Below, in pieces: positions 54,592-64,000 of a DNA stretch of 64,000 bases; positions within the stretch are counted from its first letter, which is position 1, and every line of letters begins with the position of its first letter. The translations under genes were made by a program, and so were the position numbers. The notes under the pieces were generated by a model that saw only the letters and a program-made list of their open reading frames with translations, ran no database searches and was not told where the DNA came from. Source of the stretch: Girardinichthys multiradiatus (Eukaryota; Chordata; Actinopteri; Cyprinodontiformes; Goodeidae); contig NC_061817.1 of the NCBI RefSeq assembly GCF_021462225.1, positions 11,207,936 to 11,271,935 on the forward strand, in the 5' to 3' direction.

Positions 54592-54884
54592 TGGTGCATG
54601 TCATTAAATTAGATTATATTAAAAAGTTAATTTATTTCAGTATTTTAATTCAAGAAGGGAAACATGTTCTATAGATCACACACAGATTGATATAGTTCAA
54701 GAACTTATTTTGGTTGATTTTGATGATAATGGCTTACAGTTAATGGAAACGCATGATTTGTTTTCTCAGAAAATAAAATATTACGCAAGACCAAAAAAAA
54801 AAGTTATAAATAAATAAAAGTTATTTAAGACAGGAATGTTGACCTACTGTAAAGTTTGTCCAAGTACTATACAGTATATGCATT

Positions 54885-55572
54885 CAGTACTTGGTCGGGG
54901 CTCTTTTTGCATAAATTATTGTATCAATGAGGCTTGGAGGCCATCAGGTTCCTTTTAATAGTGGCCTTCAGCTCATCTGCATTGTTGAGTCTCATCTTCC
55001 ACTTCATAGATCCGGCCAGTCGGCTGGGCAATCATTCTTTGTAATCAAAGCAGGTTGGCAGTGTGGGAACGTGTCAAGTCCAGCTTGTTAGCATGAATTG
55101 CTCTAAAATTTCGTGGTAGGTTGCTGAGCTGATGTTGGACCTGATAAACACAGCAAAGTGTAGAAAATTCACCCTGGACCTTAACCACCTTGGAATCAGG
55201 GTACGCTATTTCCAAATGGAGGGCTAAATAAGCACTGAGCAACAATCATGTCCTTTTTGTCTCCTTAGCCCAAGGTAATATCTCTGGTCCAGGAGCGGCT
55301 TAACACAACTTTAATGACAGTTTTAGCACATATCCCGGATACGAATGTGTTGTGGCTCTTAAACCACTAACTTCAGCCGCAGTCCTCACCTTGTGAATCT
55401 TCTTCAAACTCTTGAATGAACTTTGCTTTGCTACCCATAGTCTAAAAACGGTGACTGTGATCCCTACGGTTTGTTCACCTCTTTCTACTACATTTTTCCT
55501 TCCATTAAATTACCATTCAATACAAACCTGTTAACAAGCTGCTTAGCAATCACTTTCTGGGTTTCACCCTCG
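54885..55572 (-). pseudogene. Transposase remnant of the outer Tc1-like element
   Basis: Antisense blocks of a Tc1 transposase occur in family order but full of indels: GTGGCCTTCAGCTCATCTGCATT (54961, C-terminal region), CCAGTCGGCTGGGCAATC (55016, around SPDLN), TCCAGCTTGTTAGCATGAATTGCTC (55079), CTGAGCAACAATCATGTCC (55236, before the first Asp), CCTTGTGAATCTTCTTC (55389) and TTAGCAATCACTTTCTGGG (55544, N-terminal helix-turn-helix). The N-terminal few codons lie on the far side of the hAT insertion at 58401-58450. Not functional. Confidence 0.7.
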
Positions 55573-55805
55573 TTGTGTATAGGGGTGGGTACCGAATTCG
55601 GTATTTTTATAGGTTCCGACCGGATTCGGTCGGTACTACCGATTCACGTAAAATTAAACGGTACCATGTGTCGGTACCAAAACACATCATTGTGACACTA
55701 AGGGAGTGGAAGAGGGCCGATTTTCAATGCTGGACACGAACACAGCATTGAACGCACAAGAGCGTAATGACGTCAGTAGCCGCTGGTACCATCAACAAAG
55801 CAAGC

Positions 55806-56384
55806 ATGGCTGATAGAAAGCGCTCGAAAGTATGGCTCCACTTTACAAAATGCGGCGCTCACTGCAATATTGGTGATGCAATGTGCAAACCAGCGGCGGG
55901 AATACTTCTAATCTCAGGAAGCACCTGCAGCGTTTCCCTACCACTATTCAAGAGAGGCGCCCCGCCAACCAGACCGCCCGCTCCCCAAGAGGATCACGGC
56001 ATGTAGTAATAGTATGTTTTAACATGTCGTTTTAATAGATCATGTGTCCTGCGTCGTCTCTACTCTACTTTCTATGGCCAAACTTGACAAAAGCTAGACG
56101 AAAACACACTCCTCATACTCTGTCATCAACGCTGACACACTGAGTTACGTGTGCTCGTACGCAGGTGAACACAAGCCCCTGACAGCGGACAGAAAAACAT
56201 GCCGCTAAGACCTAGAAAGCAGGCAAGGATATCTGCGGTTTTAAAAAGCACCAAATTTAGTTTTGATGGCAGCTCTTCCTCTCTTGCGTGCAGCAGCAGG
56301 GCTAAATCTCCTCCTCCTGGTACATATGGCGAAGGTAGAAGTACACCAAATAGCCCAAGTGTTTCATGCTCTGACCCTATCTAG
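55806..56384 (+). pseudogene. BED zinc-finger remnant of a hAT transposase
   Basis: From the ATG at 55806 the frame reads MADRKRSKVWLHFTKCG, and a Cys/His pattern follows, matching the start of BED domains (an aromatic W..F spacing and a first Cys pair) that bind DNA in hAT transposases. The frame shifts around 55880, but a GSTCSVSLPLF-like stretch at about 55916 corresponds to the GNTSNLRKHL part in altered form. A Pro/Ser-rich linker (MPLRPRKQARIS; SPSVSCSDPI) runs to 56384. The rest of the transposase is missing. Confidence 0.6.
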
Positions 56385-56729
56385 CTAAAGTCCAGTCACC
56401 ACCCAATAAACGTTTTTGACCAGGCGTGGCTGTCGGAGATTAAATATTCCCCTGGATCTATAAGACTGAGCTTGGTCATTAAATACATACTTGATAGATA
56501 GAGAAAAGAAAGAAAGAGATGGAAAGACACTGATAAAAGATGTGATAAAGAGACAGAAAGATGGAGAGAGTTTAAAAAGGGAAAAAAGATAGATATAGAC
56601 ATAATATATAACTACAGTAGGTAGAAGATAAACATTTCAGTTTTTTTTTCCCTGTAAGAATGTTCTGTCAAATATGTAGACAGCTTAAACAGGCTGCAGT
56701 CAGAGGAAACCATGGCCCAGCCATTTATG

Positions 56730-57939
56730 CATTCACCGGGCACTTTATAAAGGAAGACCTTGCTAGTACCGGGTTGGACCCTCCCCTTCACAACTGCTTT
56801 AATCCTTCATGGCATAGATTCAACAAGGTACTGGAAACATTCCTCAGAGAGTTTGGTCCATATTGACATGATAGCATCACACAGATGCTGCAGATTTGTC
56901 GGCTGCACATCCATGATGCGAATCTCCCGTTCCTCCACATCCCAAAGGTGCTCTGTTGGATTAAGATCTGGTGACTGTGGAGGCCATTTGAGTCCAGTGA
57001 CCTCATTGTCATGTTCAAGAAACCAGTCTGAGATGATTTGTGCTTTATGACATGGCACGTTATCCTGCTGGAAGTAACCATCAGAAGATGGGTACACTGT
57101 GGTCATAAAGGATGCACATGGTCAGCAACAATACTCAGGTAGGCTGTGGTGTTGACACGATGCTCAATTGGTACTAAGATTCCCAAAGTGTGCCAAGAAA
57201 ACATCCCCCACACCATTACACCACCACCACCACCACCCTGAACCATTGATACAAGGCAGGGTGGATCCATGCTTTCATGTTGTTGATGCCATATTCTAAC
57301 CCTACCATCTGAATGTCGCAGCAGAAATCAAGACTCATCAGACCAGGCAACGTTTTTCCAATCTACTGTTGTCCAGGTTTGGTGAGCCTGTGCAAATCGT
57401 AGCCTCAGTTTCCTGTTCTTAGCTGACAGGAGTGGCACCCAATGAGGTCTTCTGCTGCTGTAGCCCATCTGCCTCAAGGTTCGACGTGTTGTGCGTTCAG
57501 AGATGCTCTTCTGCATGCCTTGGTTGTAACGAGTGGTTATTTGAGTTACTGTTGCCTTTCTATCAGCTCGAACCAGTCTGGCCATTCTCCTCTGACCTCT
57601 GGCATCAACAAGTCGTTTGCGCCCACAGAACTGCTGCTCACTGGATATCTTCTCTTTTTGGACCATTCTCTGTAAACCCTAGAGATGGTAGTGCGTGAAA
57701 ATCCCAGTAGATCAGCAGTTTCTGAAATACTCAGACCAGCCCGTCTGGCACCAACAACCATGCCACGTTCAAAGTCACTTAAATCACCTTTCTTCCTCAT
57801 TCTGATGCTCGGTTTGAACTACAGCAGATTGTCTTGACTATGTCTACATGTCTAAATGCATTGAGTTGTGATTGGCTGATTAGAAATTTGCGTTAACGAG
57901 CAGTTGGACAGGTGTACCTAATAAAGTGGCCAGTGAGTG
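56730..57939 (-). mobile_element. DD36E Tc1-like element, innermost layer of the nest
   Basis: The right end reads ACCTAATAAAGTGGCCAGTG (57917-57936) followed by TA (57940-57941). The left end CATTCACCGGGCACTTTATA (from 56730) is a mutated version of its inverse. These are the termini of a common fish element. It is about 1210 bp, so roughly 100-200 bp have probably been lost. The insertion lies inside the hAT-like element. Confidence 0.85.
56807..57800 (-). pseudogene. DD36E Tc1-like transposase, fragmented
   Basis: The start ATG at 57800 opens with MRKKGDLSDFERGMVVGARRAG. The helix-turn-helix ADLLGFSRTTISRVYREW follows, and then a frameshift near 57655. The second frame (57666-57328) has GRKRLVDARGQRRMARLV and WSDES, with the first Asp, and stops at once with TGA (CGA expected). 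The third part (57106-56807) has FQQDNVP (second Asp) and SPDLNPTEHLWD (Glu). I count 36 residues between the second Asp and the Glu, unlike the 34 in the other copies, which fits the DD36E group. The C-terminus is truncated or frameshifted after about 56807. Confidence 0.85.
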
Positions 57940-58520
57940 TATAGTCTTATGAGTGTGTGTGTATATAAACTGACCTGGTTAAGCACAAGATTTTTGTCAA
58001 GGCTGAAGAGACAATTTTCATCAGGCTACAACTCCTGCATTCAGCAGCGTTAGCACACCTGCATTCATTAGCGACTCGTCGTCTGCAGCTAGCAACATGG
58101 CTGGGTTTTAATTTGTGCATTATTAAGACAAAACACTATATACTCAGTTAAAAGTTTTAATGTTGAAGAAATGTTTGAAACAACTGAGATGTTGCAATAC
58201 AAACAGATGGATCTTGTTTTGATATATTCATTCAAGTTTATATATTGAGAAAAAAATATGCTAAATTGAAAATGTTTGAGATTTTATTATTAAACGAATT
58301 AACATTTATTACCACATAAACACACACAAAAGTACCGAAAACTGGTACCGTTGAGTATCGGTACGGTATCGGTTCAAATGTAAGAGGCACCCTTGTGTAG
58401 GGTGACAGTGAATGTCTGCTGAACAATTATTAAGTCAGTAGTCTTCCCCATAATTGTGTGTAATAATTACTGAAATAAATAAACTTTTTAATAATTTTCT
58501 AATTTACTGACAGGCACATC

Positions 58521-60009
58521 TAACACGTCTACTTGTTGGCTTTGTAGCTGTGCCTAAGCCTATATTGGAAGGTTACTAAGGATACGTTAAATTGTAAATT
58601 AAATTATGAATGAGGTAGGATAGCACCGAAAAACAGTAACTTCACCTCTTTAATTTTTCCTTGGGCCTTCATGAAATTTAACCTCCTATGAAAATAACAA
58701 TGACTTCCACACCCTAAGGCTTAAGCATGAAGACTATATCTGTAACACTCCGAAGGCCTTACTCGAGCTCCGCCTCTCTTCTATTTAAATCAAGACAGAA
58801 CAGCAGTAGCCATCACACAGAGTGGTCCTGGAGGTTAGTTTCAGCATGTTTACAACTCCCAGTAAGAGTGCAGATATCCCTCAGCATGCACACAATTTGC
58901 TGAGTCACTGAGCTATTTGTTTTCGTACCCCTACACTGTGGCCAGCTGCATCTCCCTACGTCACACTCTCCTAAAAATATTCCCCTCCCCTCTCTCTCTT
59001 TCCCTCTCTCTCTCTCTCTCTATGCTCCTTACATACAGAGAACGCCTTGTCTTCAGAGTGCATGACAGCAAAAACGGAGTTGCCAAAGATTAATATTAAA
59101 AAGAGAGTGTCTTCCACAACATGCATTAGTGTTTTCACAACCAGGAACAGATCAGCTTTACTCGAAGGGAAGCACATCTGATTCAGTTGCTTCATTTAAA
59201 AAAAGAACCTGCTGTTGTGGACTGATTAAAGTGCACGGTAAGGACCTTTAGATATAGATATGCATGTTTACAAAATTCTCTCATTCAGATTAAAATTACT
59301 TCCTTCTGTATGATACCAAGTTCAGAGTTTCAGAAATAGCTGTGGTAGGAAAGTTATCAGAGTTTGGGCTGAACAAAGTAGTGAACCAGCACTTAAGGAC
59401 TTCCTTACCACTGACTACACCTTAACTGCATTGGTACTGTTTTTCTTTTGTTTTTGTTTTTTTGCTGAAGAACCAGGTGGAAAGGATATAATAGGAAGGA
59501 AAAAAACAGATGAGAAACCTGTTGAAGGGATGCCTAGAAAAAACACAAAGCGCGACTAACACTTCGAACAGATTTGCAAATGCAGTGAAAAGATGTAGAT
59601 AAAGGCAGTCTGGATTTTTAGTGTCCTCCCATGTTGTGGTCTGACCATTGGTGTGTCCCATGACTCTCACATCATGTAATGCTTTTACATTGCCAAACTG
59701 AGATGTTTGCAAGCTGAGGTCATGCTCTGATGTAGTGTGCTGGGTGAGGTTGTTTGGATTTAGTTATGGTTTGGATTTGCTCCTCAAAGTCAAGAAAAAC
59801 ATTCTTATGAACTTCCTTAAGGTGGTGGAATCTGATAGTGGACAACCTATGGTTCTGGTCAGAAGTCTCCATCATCAAATGGTTACAACATCAAAATGAA
59901 TGTAGAACGTGTGCATGTTTGTGTTACACAAGTTTGAACATATTGTGAGTTAATTCTGTTCCACACAGAGTCAAAATTATACATACAGATTCAAATATTT
60001 ATAGATGAA
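58521..60009. other. Unassigned sequence with a TC-rich patch
   Basis: No gene is recognised. A pyrimidine-rich block at 58978-59022 is annotated separately. The minus-strand open stretch at 58971-59195 runs through it, which gives an Arg/Glu-rich artefact. Confidence 0.4.
58988..59021 (+). repeat. (TC)n microsatellite
   Basis: CT/TC units with one CCC interruption. Confidence 0.85.
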
Positions 60010-60760
60010 TCCATATATTTACATACACTACATAAAAAAAACACATTATGCTTACTGCCAAACAGTTCATTTTCTTGTATCAGGAGAGTCAGGATTTCAA
60101 TCTTGTTTCATCAGACCACAGGACATATCTCCACAAGTTAAGGTCTTTTCCCTGAGTGCCTTTCTAAATTGTAATCTGCTTTTTTATGATGGAGTCGTGG
60201 CTTCTGCATCTCTGAGTGACCTTTTAGCCCATTTCAGAGCAGAACAGGTTTCTCTCCTGATAATGACACTCTCTTACCAGTTTCAGTTGGCACATGTGCA
60301 CCAGAATATCTTTGGGACGGTACAATAGCTGGACATTCCCATGGTGTTTGTACTTGCATATGCATGCCCATTTGAACAGATGAACCTGGGACATTTAGGT
60401 ATGTTGAAAATAAGAAATTGTACTTAAGGATGGTCCAGACCTATGGACAATTATTTTCCTGATAATCTTACCTTGTTCTTTTTTATTTTTCTATCATGTC
60501 ACACAAGGAAGCAGATGTATCTTAAAATGAATCCTGAGGTGTGCTTCCATTTAACTCAAAAGCCATAAATTGGAAGCTTAAAAAGCCTTGACATCATCAT
60601 CTTCTGGAGTTTCTCAAAATGTTTAAAAGCAAATCCATTTCTTTAAATCAGACTCCAAAGAAGGTAAAATCAAATCATTCTTTAAAAAATCTTTATTATT
60701 ATTCTGGCATTTGAGCTAATATAAATTATTTTGGTAATCTAACTGACCAAAAACAAGAAA
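60010..60760 (-). mobile_element. Degenerate Sleeping Beauty-type Tc1 relic
   Basis: The left part has TTTACATACACTACATA (60019), the kind of sequence found in the terminal repeats of salmonid-type Tc1 elements. Antisense transposase phrases follow: TTTCATCAGACCACAGGACA (60105), AGCCCATTTCAGAGC (60226), CCCATGGTGTTTGTACTTGC (60338), GAACAGATGAACCTGGGAC (60374), CTTAAGGATGG (60424) and TTGACATCATCATCTTCTGG (60588). Stops and deletions are frequent, and the right terminus is degenerate. Confidence 0.7.
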
Positions 60761-62823
60761 GATGAAGGCTGATTTTACTTTAGAAAGTATGGGAAAAAAT
60801 AGTATGATAAGTTTTCAGCAGTATCTGTATCTGAGCATCTGGTTTCAAGAAACCCCGCCTAATCTGTACATAGTATTACTTTTTAGTTTTTTATGTCACA
60901 ATTCCAACTGACTTCTTGGATCTTGCAGAACTCCCAAAGAAAAACAAACAAGCCAATATAAGACACATTAAAAATAACAACCTAACAATACCAGGAAAAA
61001 GTCAATAATGAGAGCAGAGATGTCAAAACAAGGTAGACCATTTATTTGATGTTGGTTGACAAGGCACTCTAACTCCATTAACTATTTGTGTGATTCCTGC
61101 AGGCTATGCATATTTGAAAATAAACAACACTACATTATCTGTGCCGCCGGTTGCCCTGCGCTGCTTATGCAAACTAGAACAACCTCTCACACAAACACTG
61201 TGTAACATTTATTCCTTTTTCCAACCAGCTGCTGCCTTAGTCATGCACACTGCCACTGGAAGTCACAGACAGTCCATACTGCAGCTTAATGAGTGAAATG
61301 TGAAGAAGACAGAAATACCTTCATATAGTATAAGGAAGAAGATGTCTGCTTGTCTTCCTGGCAGTTGCAAACTCCATTGGGGTTATACCTTGCTCTTGAA
61401 GCTAAAACTTGCTGTTGAGCGATAATGACCTTAATAGATACCCAAGGGCATTTATTAACAAAACTGAGTGATTTGTGATTAGAGTCAGAGTACCTGATTA
61501 TCAAGAGTCAATAGCCAAACACTGTCACTCTACATCAGTTGTTGTTCTATAACAACTAACACCTAGATGAGGTGTGGTATTATAGAATTAATGGAATGAT
61601 GCAGTGATTCCAAGTGAACTCACTCAGAAATCACGGCGCACATATATGTCACAAACAGTTTCTCTTTAAACCACACCAGAATTTAACACAACACCTTAAC
61701 TATACAGTTAACATACTTGAGTCAATAAATTGTGAATATGAGTTACCTACTAACATTCATCTAAAACCAAGGAAAAGCAGATGCCAATTAACAAAAACAA
61801 CGGACAATAGAATCAACAACATCGAAGCTTTTTTATTCTACACCAGTGTCACTGCCCAGACACAAAGCCTTCTATTTGGGATCATTCTGGCTAGCTATCA
61901 AAGCACACAGTTTCGGTCCAAGTAGACCGGGCTGGAGCTAAATGGACTGGAACAGCACTTCATCTTTGGTTCCAGAGCAGCCCTTCAGCAGAGAAGCTGG
62001 AGAAAGGCACAGAGTATCTCCTTTGATGATCAGGTACAGGTCTTCCTTCTGCAGTCAGTTATAAGATCACTAGATACACAAAAAGATTATCTAGATTCAG
62101 CTCCAAATTTCATCGACAATAGGTAGATTTTTCACTTGGCCAGCACGTTTAGAACAATCACCTAGCTAGGTTTCTACAGTATAATGTTTTGCTTTCTTAA
62201 AAAGCAGGGGTTATCTTTGTGCTGTGGGTTTTATAGCCTTTATGATTTCAGGCTGGGGATCCCTGCCCCAAACGATGGAGAATTTCAAGATATCCTGTCA
62301 TGAATTAGCATCTAAGACAAGTGGTACCAAGCAAGATTTTGTTACAATGATTCTTAGCGCCAATCTGTGACACCTTTTTTCTGTCCCTGTCTGACAACAG
62401 CAGGCTGTTTGTTTTAGTCAACCCAAGCAATATCCAAGATGGCAGCACCACACGCTTTTGTTCAGCTTGTTGTAGTGGAGACAAAACGACAGACGACTGC
62501 AGCCAGATGGCAAGCTGTTTGTCTTAATCTCCTGAATGAATGCTTAAGAAATGCAGAAAGCGCCATTTGGCAATATGTTTCATTGTGTCAACATTTTTCT
62601 GTTTGTAAAAAATATCACAATGATATGAAAAGGCCCTTCGAAAAATATCATTGTCATATTACAGTTCTACAATTAAATAAAGAAAAACAATCTCTGTGGG
62701 GAAATGGATTTTTTAAGAAAATTAACCAGTGTTGTAATATGTAGAGACCATGTTTTCACATCAGCTTGTCATATGGTGACACATGGTTCCTCAAAACAAG
62801 CTTATACCCAGTTTCAAGATGTA
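60761..62823. other. Unassigned sequence
   Basis: About 2 kb without a recognised gene or mobile element. Open stretches at 61090-61296, 61614-61925 and 62439-62744 show no domain. Confidence 0.4.
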
Positions 62824-63831
62824 GTGCTTTACAAAAGTATTCAGACCTTTTGGACTTTTGCACATTTTGTCAAATTATAGCTACAAAATACATTGTATTT
62901 AATTGGGATGTTGAATGACAGATCAACACAAAGTAACACACAATTATGAAGTGGAAGAAAAGGATTTGTGGTTTTAACACTTTTTACAATCTTAACCTTT
63001 CCATCATAGTTCTAGCTGTATTTTTAGGGTCATCTTGCTGGAAGGTCAACCTTTGCTCCAGTCTCACATCTTTTGTAGCTTCAAAAAGGTTTTTTGCCAG
63101 GACTAGTCTGTGTTTTGTTCCCACAACATGATGCTGCTGCCAATGTTTCATCTTTGAAATGGCGAGTTCAGGATGATGTGGCATGCTAGTTTTACACAGC
63201 ACATTGTGTTTTGGATGTAGGCCACAAAGTTCCATTTTGGTTTCATCTCACCAGACAGCCTGCTACCGCATGTTTGCTGTGAATATACATGACTTGTGGC
63301 AAACTGCTCACTGAGCCTCTTATGAAATTCTTTTAACAACGGCTTCCTTTTGGCCACCTGTCCATAAGTACCTGATTTGTTGATGCTTAATACTTTTCCT
63401 ATCAACATTTCCTTGCATACTGTTGTATAACCTGGCTTTGCTTTAAATTCTTCACAATTCTCTTCCTGGCCTGTCTGCTGTGTTCTTTGTCTTCATTGAT
63501 ACTGTTTGTTCCCTAACCTTCTCTAACAAACCTCTGAGGCCTTCAGAGAACAACTGGATTTATATTGAGAGAAATTATACACAAGTCAACTCTATTTATT
63601 TACTACATTGGTGATGACTGAATTGACTTAACTGGATTTTATTTAAGGGTATTAGAGTAAAGGGGTCAATTCAAATGAGCACAACTGTTGTCAGAGATGT
63701 ATTTGTAAAACAAAATTAAAAAACATGACATGTATCATTTTCCTTCCACATATTTATGTACTACTTTGCCTTGGTCTGTCTCATAAAAACCCAATAAAAT
63801 GTGAAACATTTCCAGATGTATGAAAAACCTG
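62824..63831 (-). mobile_element. Tc1-like transposon, degenerate
   Basis: The left end (GTGCTTTACAAAAGTATTC, preceded by TA) and the right-end region (AACCCAATAAAATGTGAAAC) belong to the same family as 40015-40920. The long subterminal repeats (AATTATGAAGTGGAAGAAAA on the left, TTTTCCTTCCACATATTTAT on the right) are inverted. Internal deletions shorten it to about 1.0 kb. Confidence 0.8.
62984..63408 (-). pseudogene. Tc1-like transposase fragments
   Basis: Two overlapping frames carry pieces in family order. From 63408: SGTYGQVAKRKPLLKEFHKRL (N-terminal/central), then a SGEMKPKWN stretch where the first catalytic Asp (DE) would lie. From 63235: a MELCGLHPKHNVLCKT region and LTFQQDDPKNTA, with the second catalytic Asp. 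The SPDLNPIEN motif with the Glu is deleted on the left side. It is inactive. Confidence 0.75.
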
Positions 63832-64000
63832 TATCTGCACACTGTCAGTCAGGTGTTTATGGCCAACAAATGAGGGGAAGCCTTCTGACATATTTAAAGC
63901 AGGTGGATAAGCAGAAACCAACAAACATGGATCCCCCTCACTTATTTCTCTTTGTCCAGAAAATGAAGGATAATCAACATTATCTTTGCAGAAATGTGAC
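63832..64000. other. Unassigned window edge
   Basis: Nothing recognised. Confidence 0.4.

Larger units (their letters stand above)
55581..58392 (+). mobile_element. hAT-like element, middle layer of the nest
   Basis: The left end AGGGGTGGGTACCGAATTCG and right-end sequence rich in GTACCG/CGGTAC (58332-58372), finishing in GGCACCC, form degenerate inverted termini. The flanks are TTGTGTAT (55573-55580) and TTGTGTAG (58393-58400), an 8-bp duplication with one mismatch, as expected for hAT. A BED-type zinc-finger remnant lies near the left end. The element is 2812 bp including a 1.2-kb Tc1-like insertion. The catalytic dimerisation region of a hAT transposase was not found, so it is an internally deleted derivative. 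Confidence 0.7.
54592..58520 (-). mobile_element. Old Tc1-like element, outer shell of a three-level nest
   Basis: The degenerate inverted ends (GTCATTAAATTAGATTATAT on the left at 54599; TAATTTACTGACAGGCAC on the right at 58500) have TA on the outside at 54590-54591 and 58521-58522. ACTTGGTCGGGGCTCTTTTTGC (about 54889) marks the 3' end of its transposase, and CAGTAGTCTTCCCCATAATT (about 58436) its 5' end. The family is related to, but distinct from, the 1610-bp family. A hAT-like element (55581-58392) splits it. Confidence 0.8.

Noticed and set aside
58971..59195. Small secreted-type protein with hydrophobic stretch
   Set aside because: The C-terminal half is a TC-microsatellite translation and no other support exists.

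Overview
The window reads as intergenic or intronic DNA from a ray-finned (teleost) fish. The evidence is its repeat content: many Tc1-like DNA transposons, an L2/CR1-type LINE with a typical fish 3' end, an RTE LINE 3' end, tRNA-derived SINEs, short solo LTRs, a gammaretrovirus-like endogenous retrovirus fragment and a long TATC microsatellite. There is no bacterial-style gene organisation and I found no convincing host protein-coding gene. One short CpG-richer segment ending at a splice-donor-like site (about 34.6-34.73 kb) is the only candidate host exon. I found no previously undescribed system; the value of the window is its well-preserved record of nested transposition and rearrangement.

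Layout. 0-5 kb: a Tc1-like element (copy A, 478-2044) sits in an older Tc1 relic; a second relic lies at 3.15-4.15 kb. 5.4-7.2 kb: a tRNA-like SINE, a Tc1 fragment and an internally deleted Tc1 element. 7.7-9.4 kb: an LTR-like repeat and a MITE. 9.5-12.2 kb: a LINE RT fragment, then a Tc1-like element (10141-12223) split by a solo LTR with a 5-bp target duplication. 13.86-16.68 kb: an old Tc1 relic that received a SINE (7-bp duplication) and Tc1 copy B (15020-16629). 19-24.9 kb: an RTE LINE 3' end, an isolated Tc1 terminal fragment and a long L2-like LINE split by Tc1 copy C (21137-22574).

24.9-33.1 kb: Tc1 relics, two non-autonomous TIR elements (25.85 and 29.36 kb), and an LTR-like repeat split by a second solo LTR of the 10.5-kb family in the opposite orientation. 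33.1-36.6 kb: mostly unassigned. 36.6-38.2 kb: 65 TATC units abutting another Tc1-like element that carries a perfect 34-bp inverted duplication. 40.0-42.4 kb: a Tc1 relic, a possible LTR relic and a tRNA-like repeat. 46.4-50.3 kb (minus strand): an endogenous retrovirus remnant with RNase H, integrase and Env surface region but no LTR, gag, RT core or Env transmembrane subunit. 51.3-53.9 kb: LINE ends and Tc1 copy D. 54.6-58.5 kb: a three-level nest, a Tc1-like element containing a hAT-like element containing a DD36E Tc1-like element. 60.0-63.8 kb: two more Tc1 relics.

No gene here appears functional. Every transposase, LINE, pol and env reading frame carries stops, frameshifts, deletions or catalytic substitutions. 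The four copies of the 1610-bp Tc1 family are the most informative set: their lengths are explained exactly by a few indels, and two copies share the same nonsense codon and the same loss of the first catalytic aspartate, which suggests mobilisation in trans. Family assignments rest on recognised motifs and remembered family features, not on database searches.
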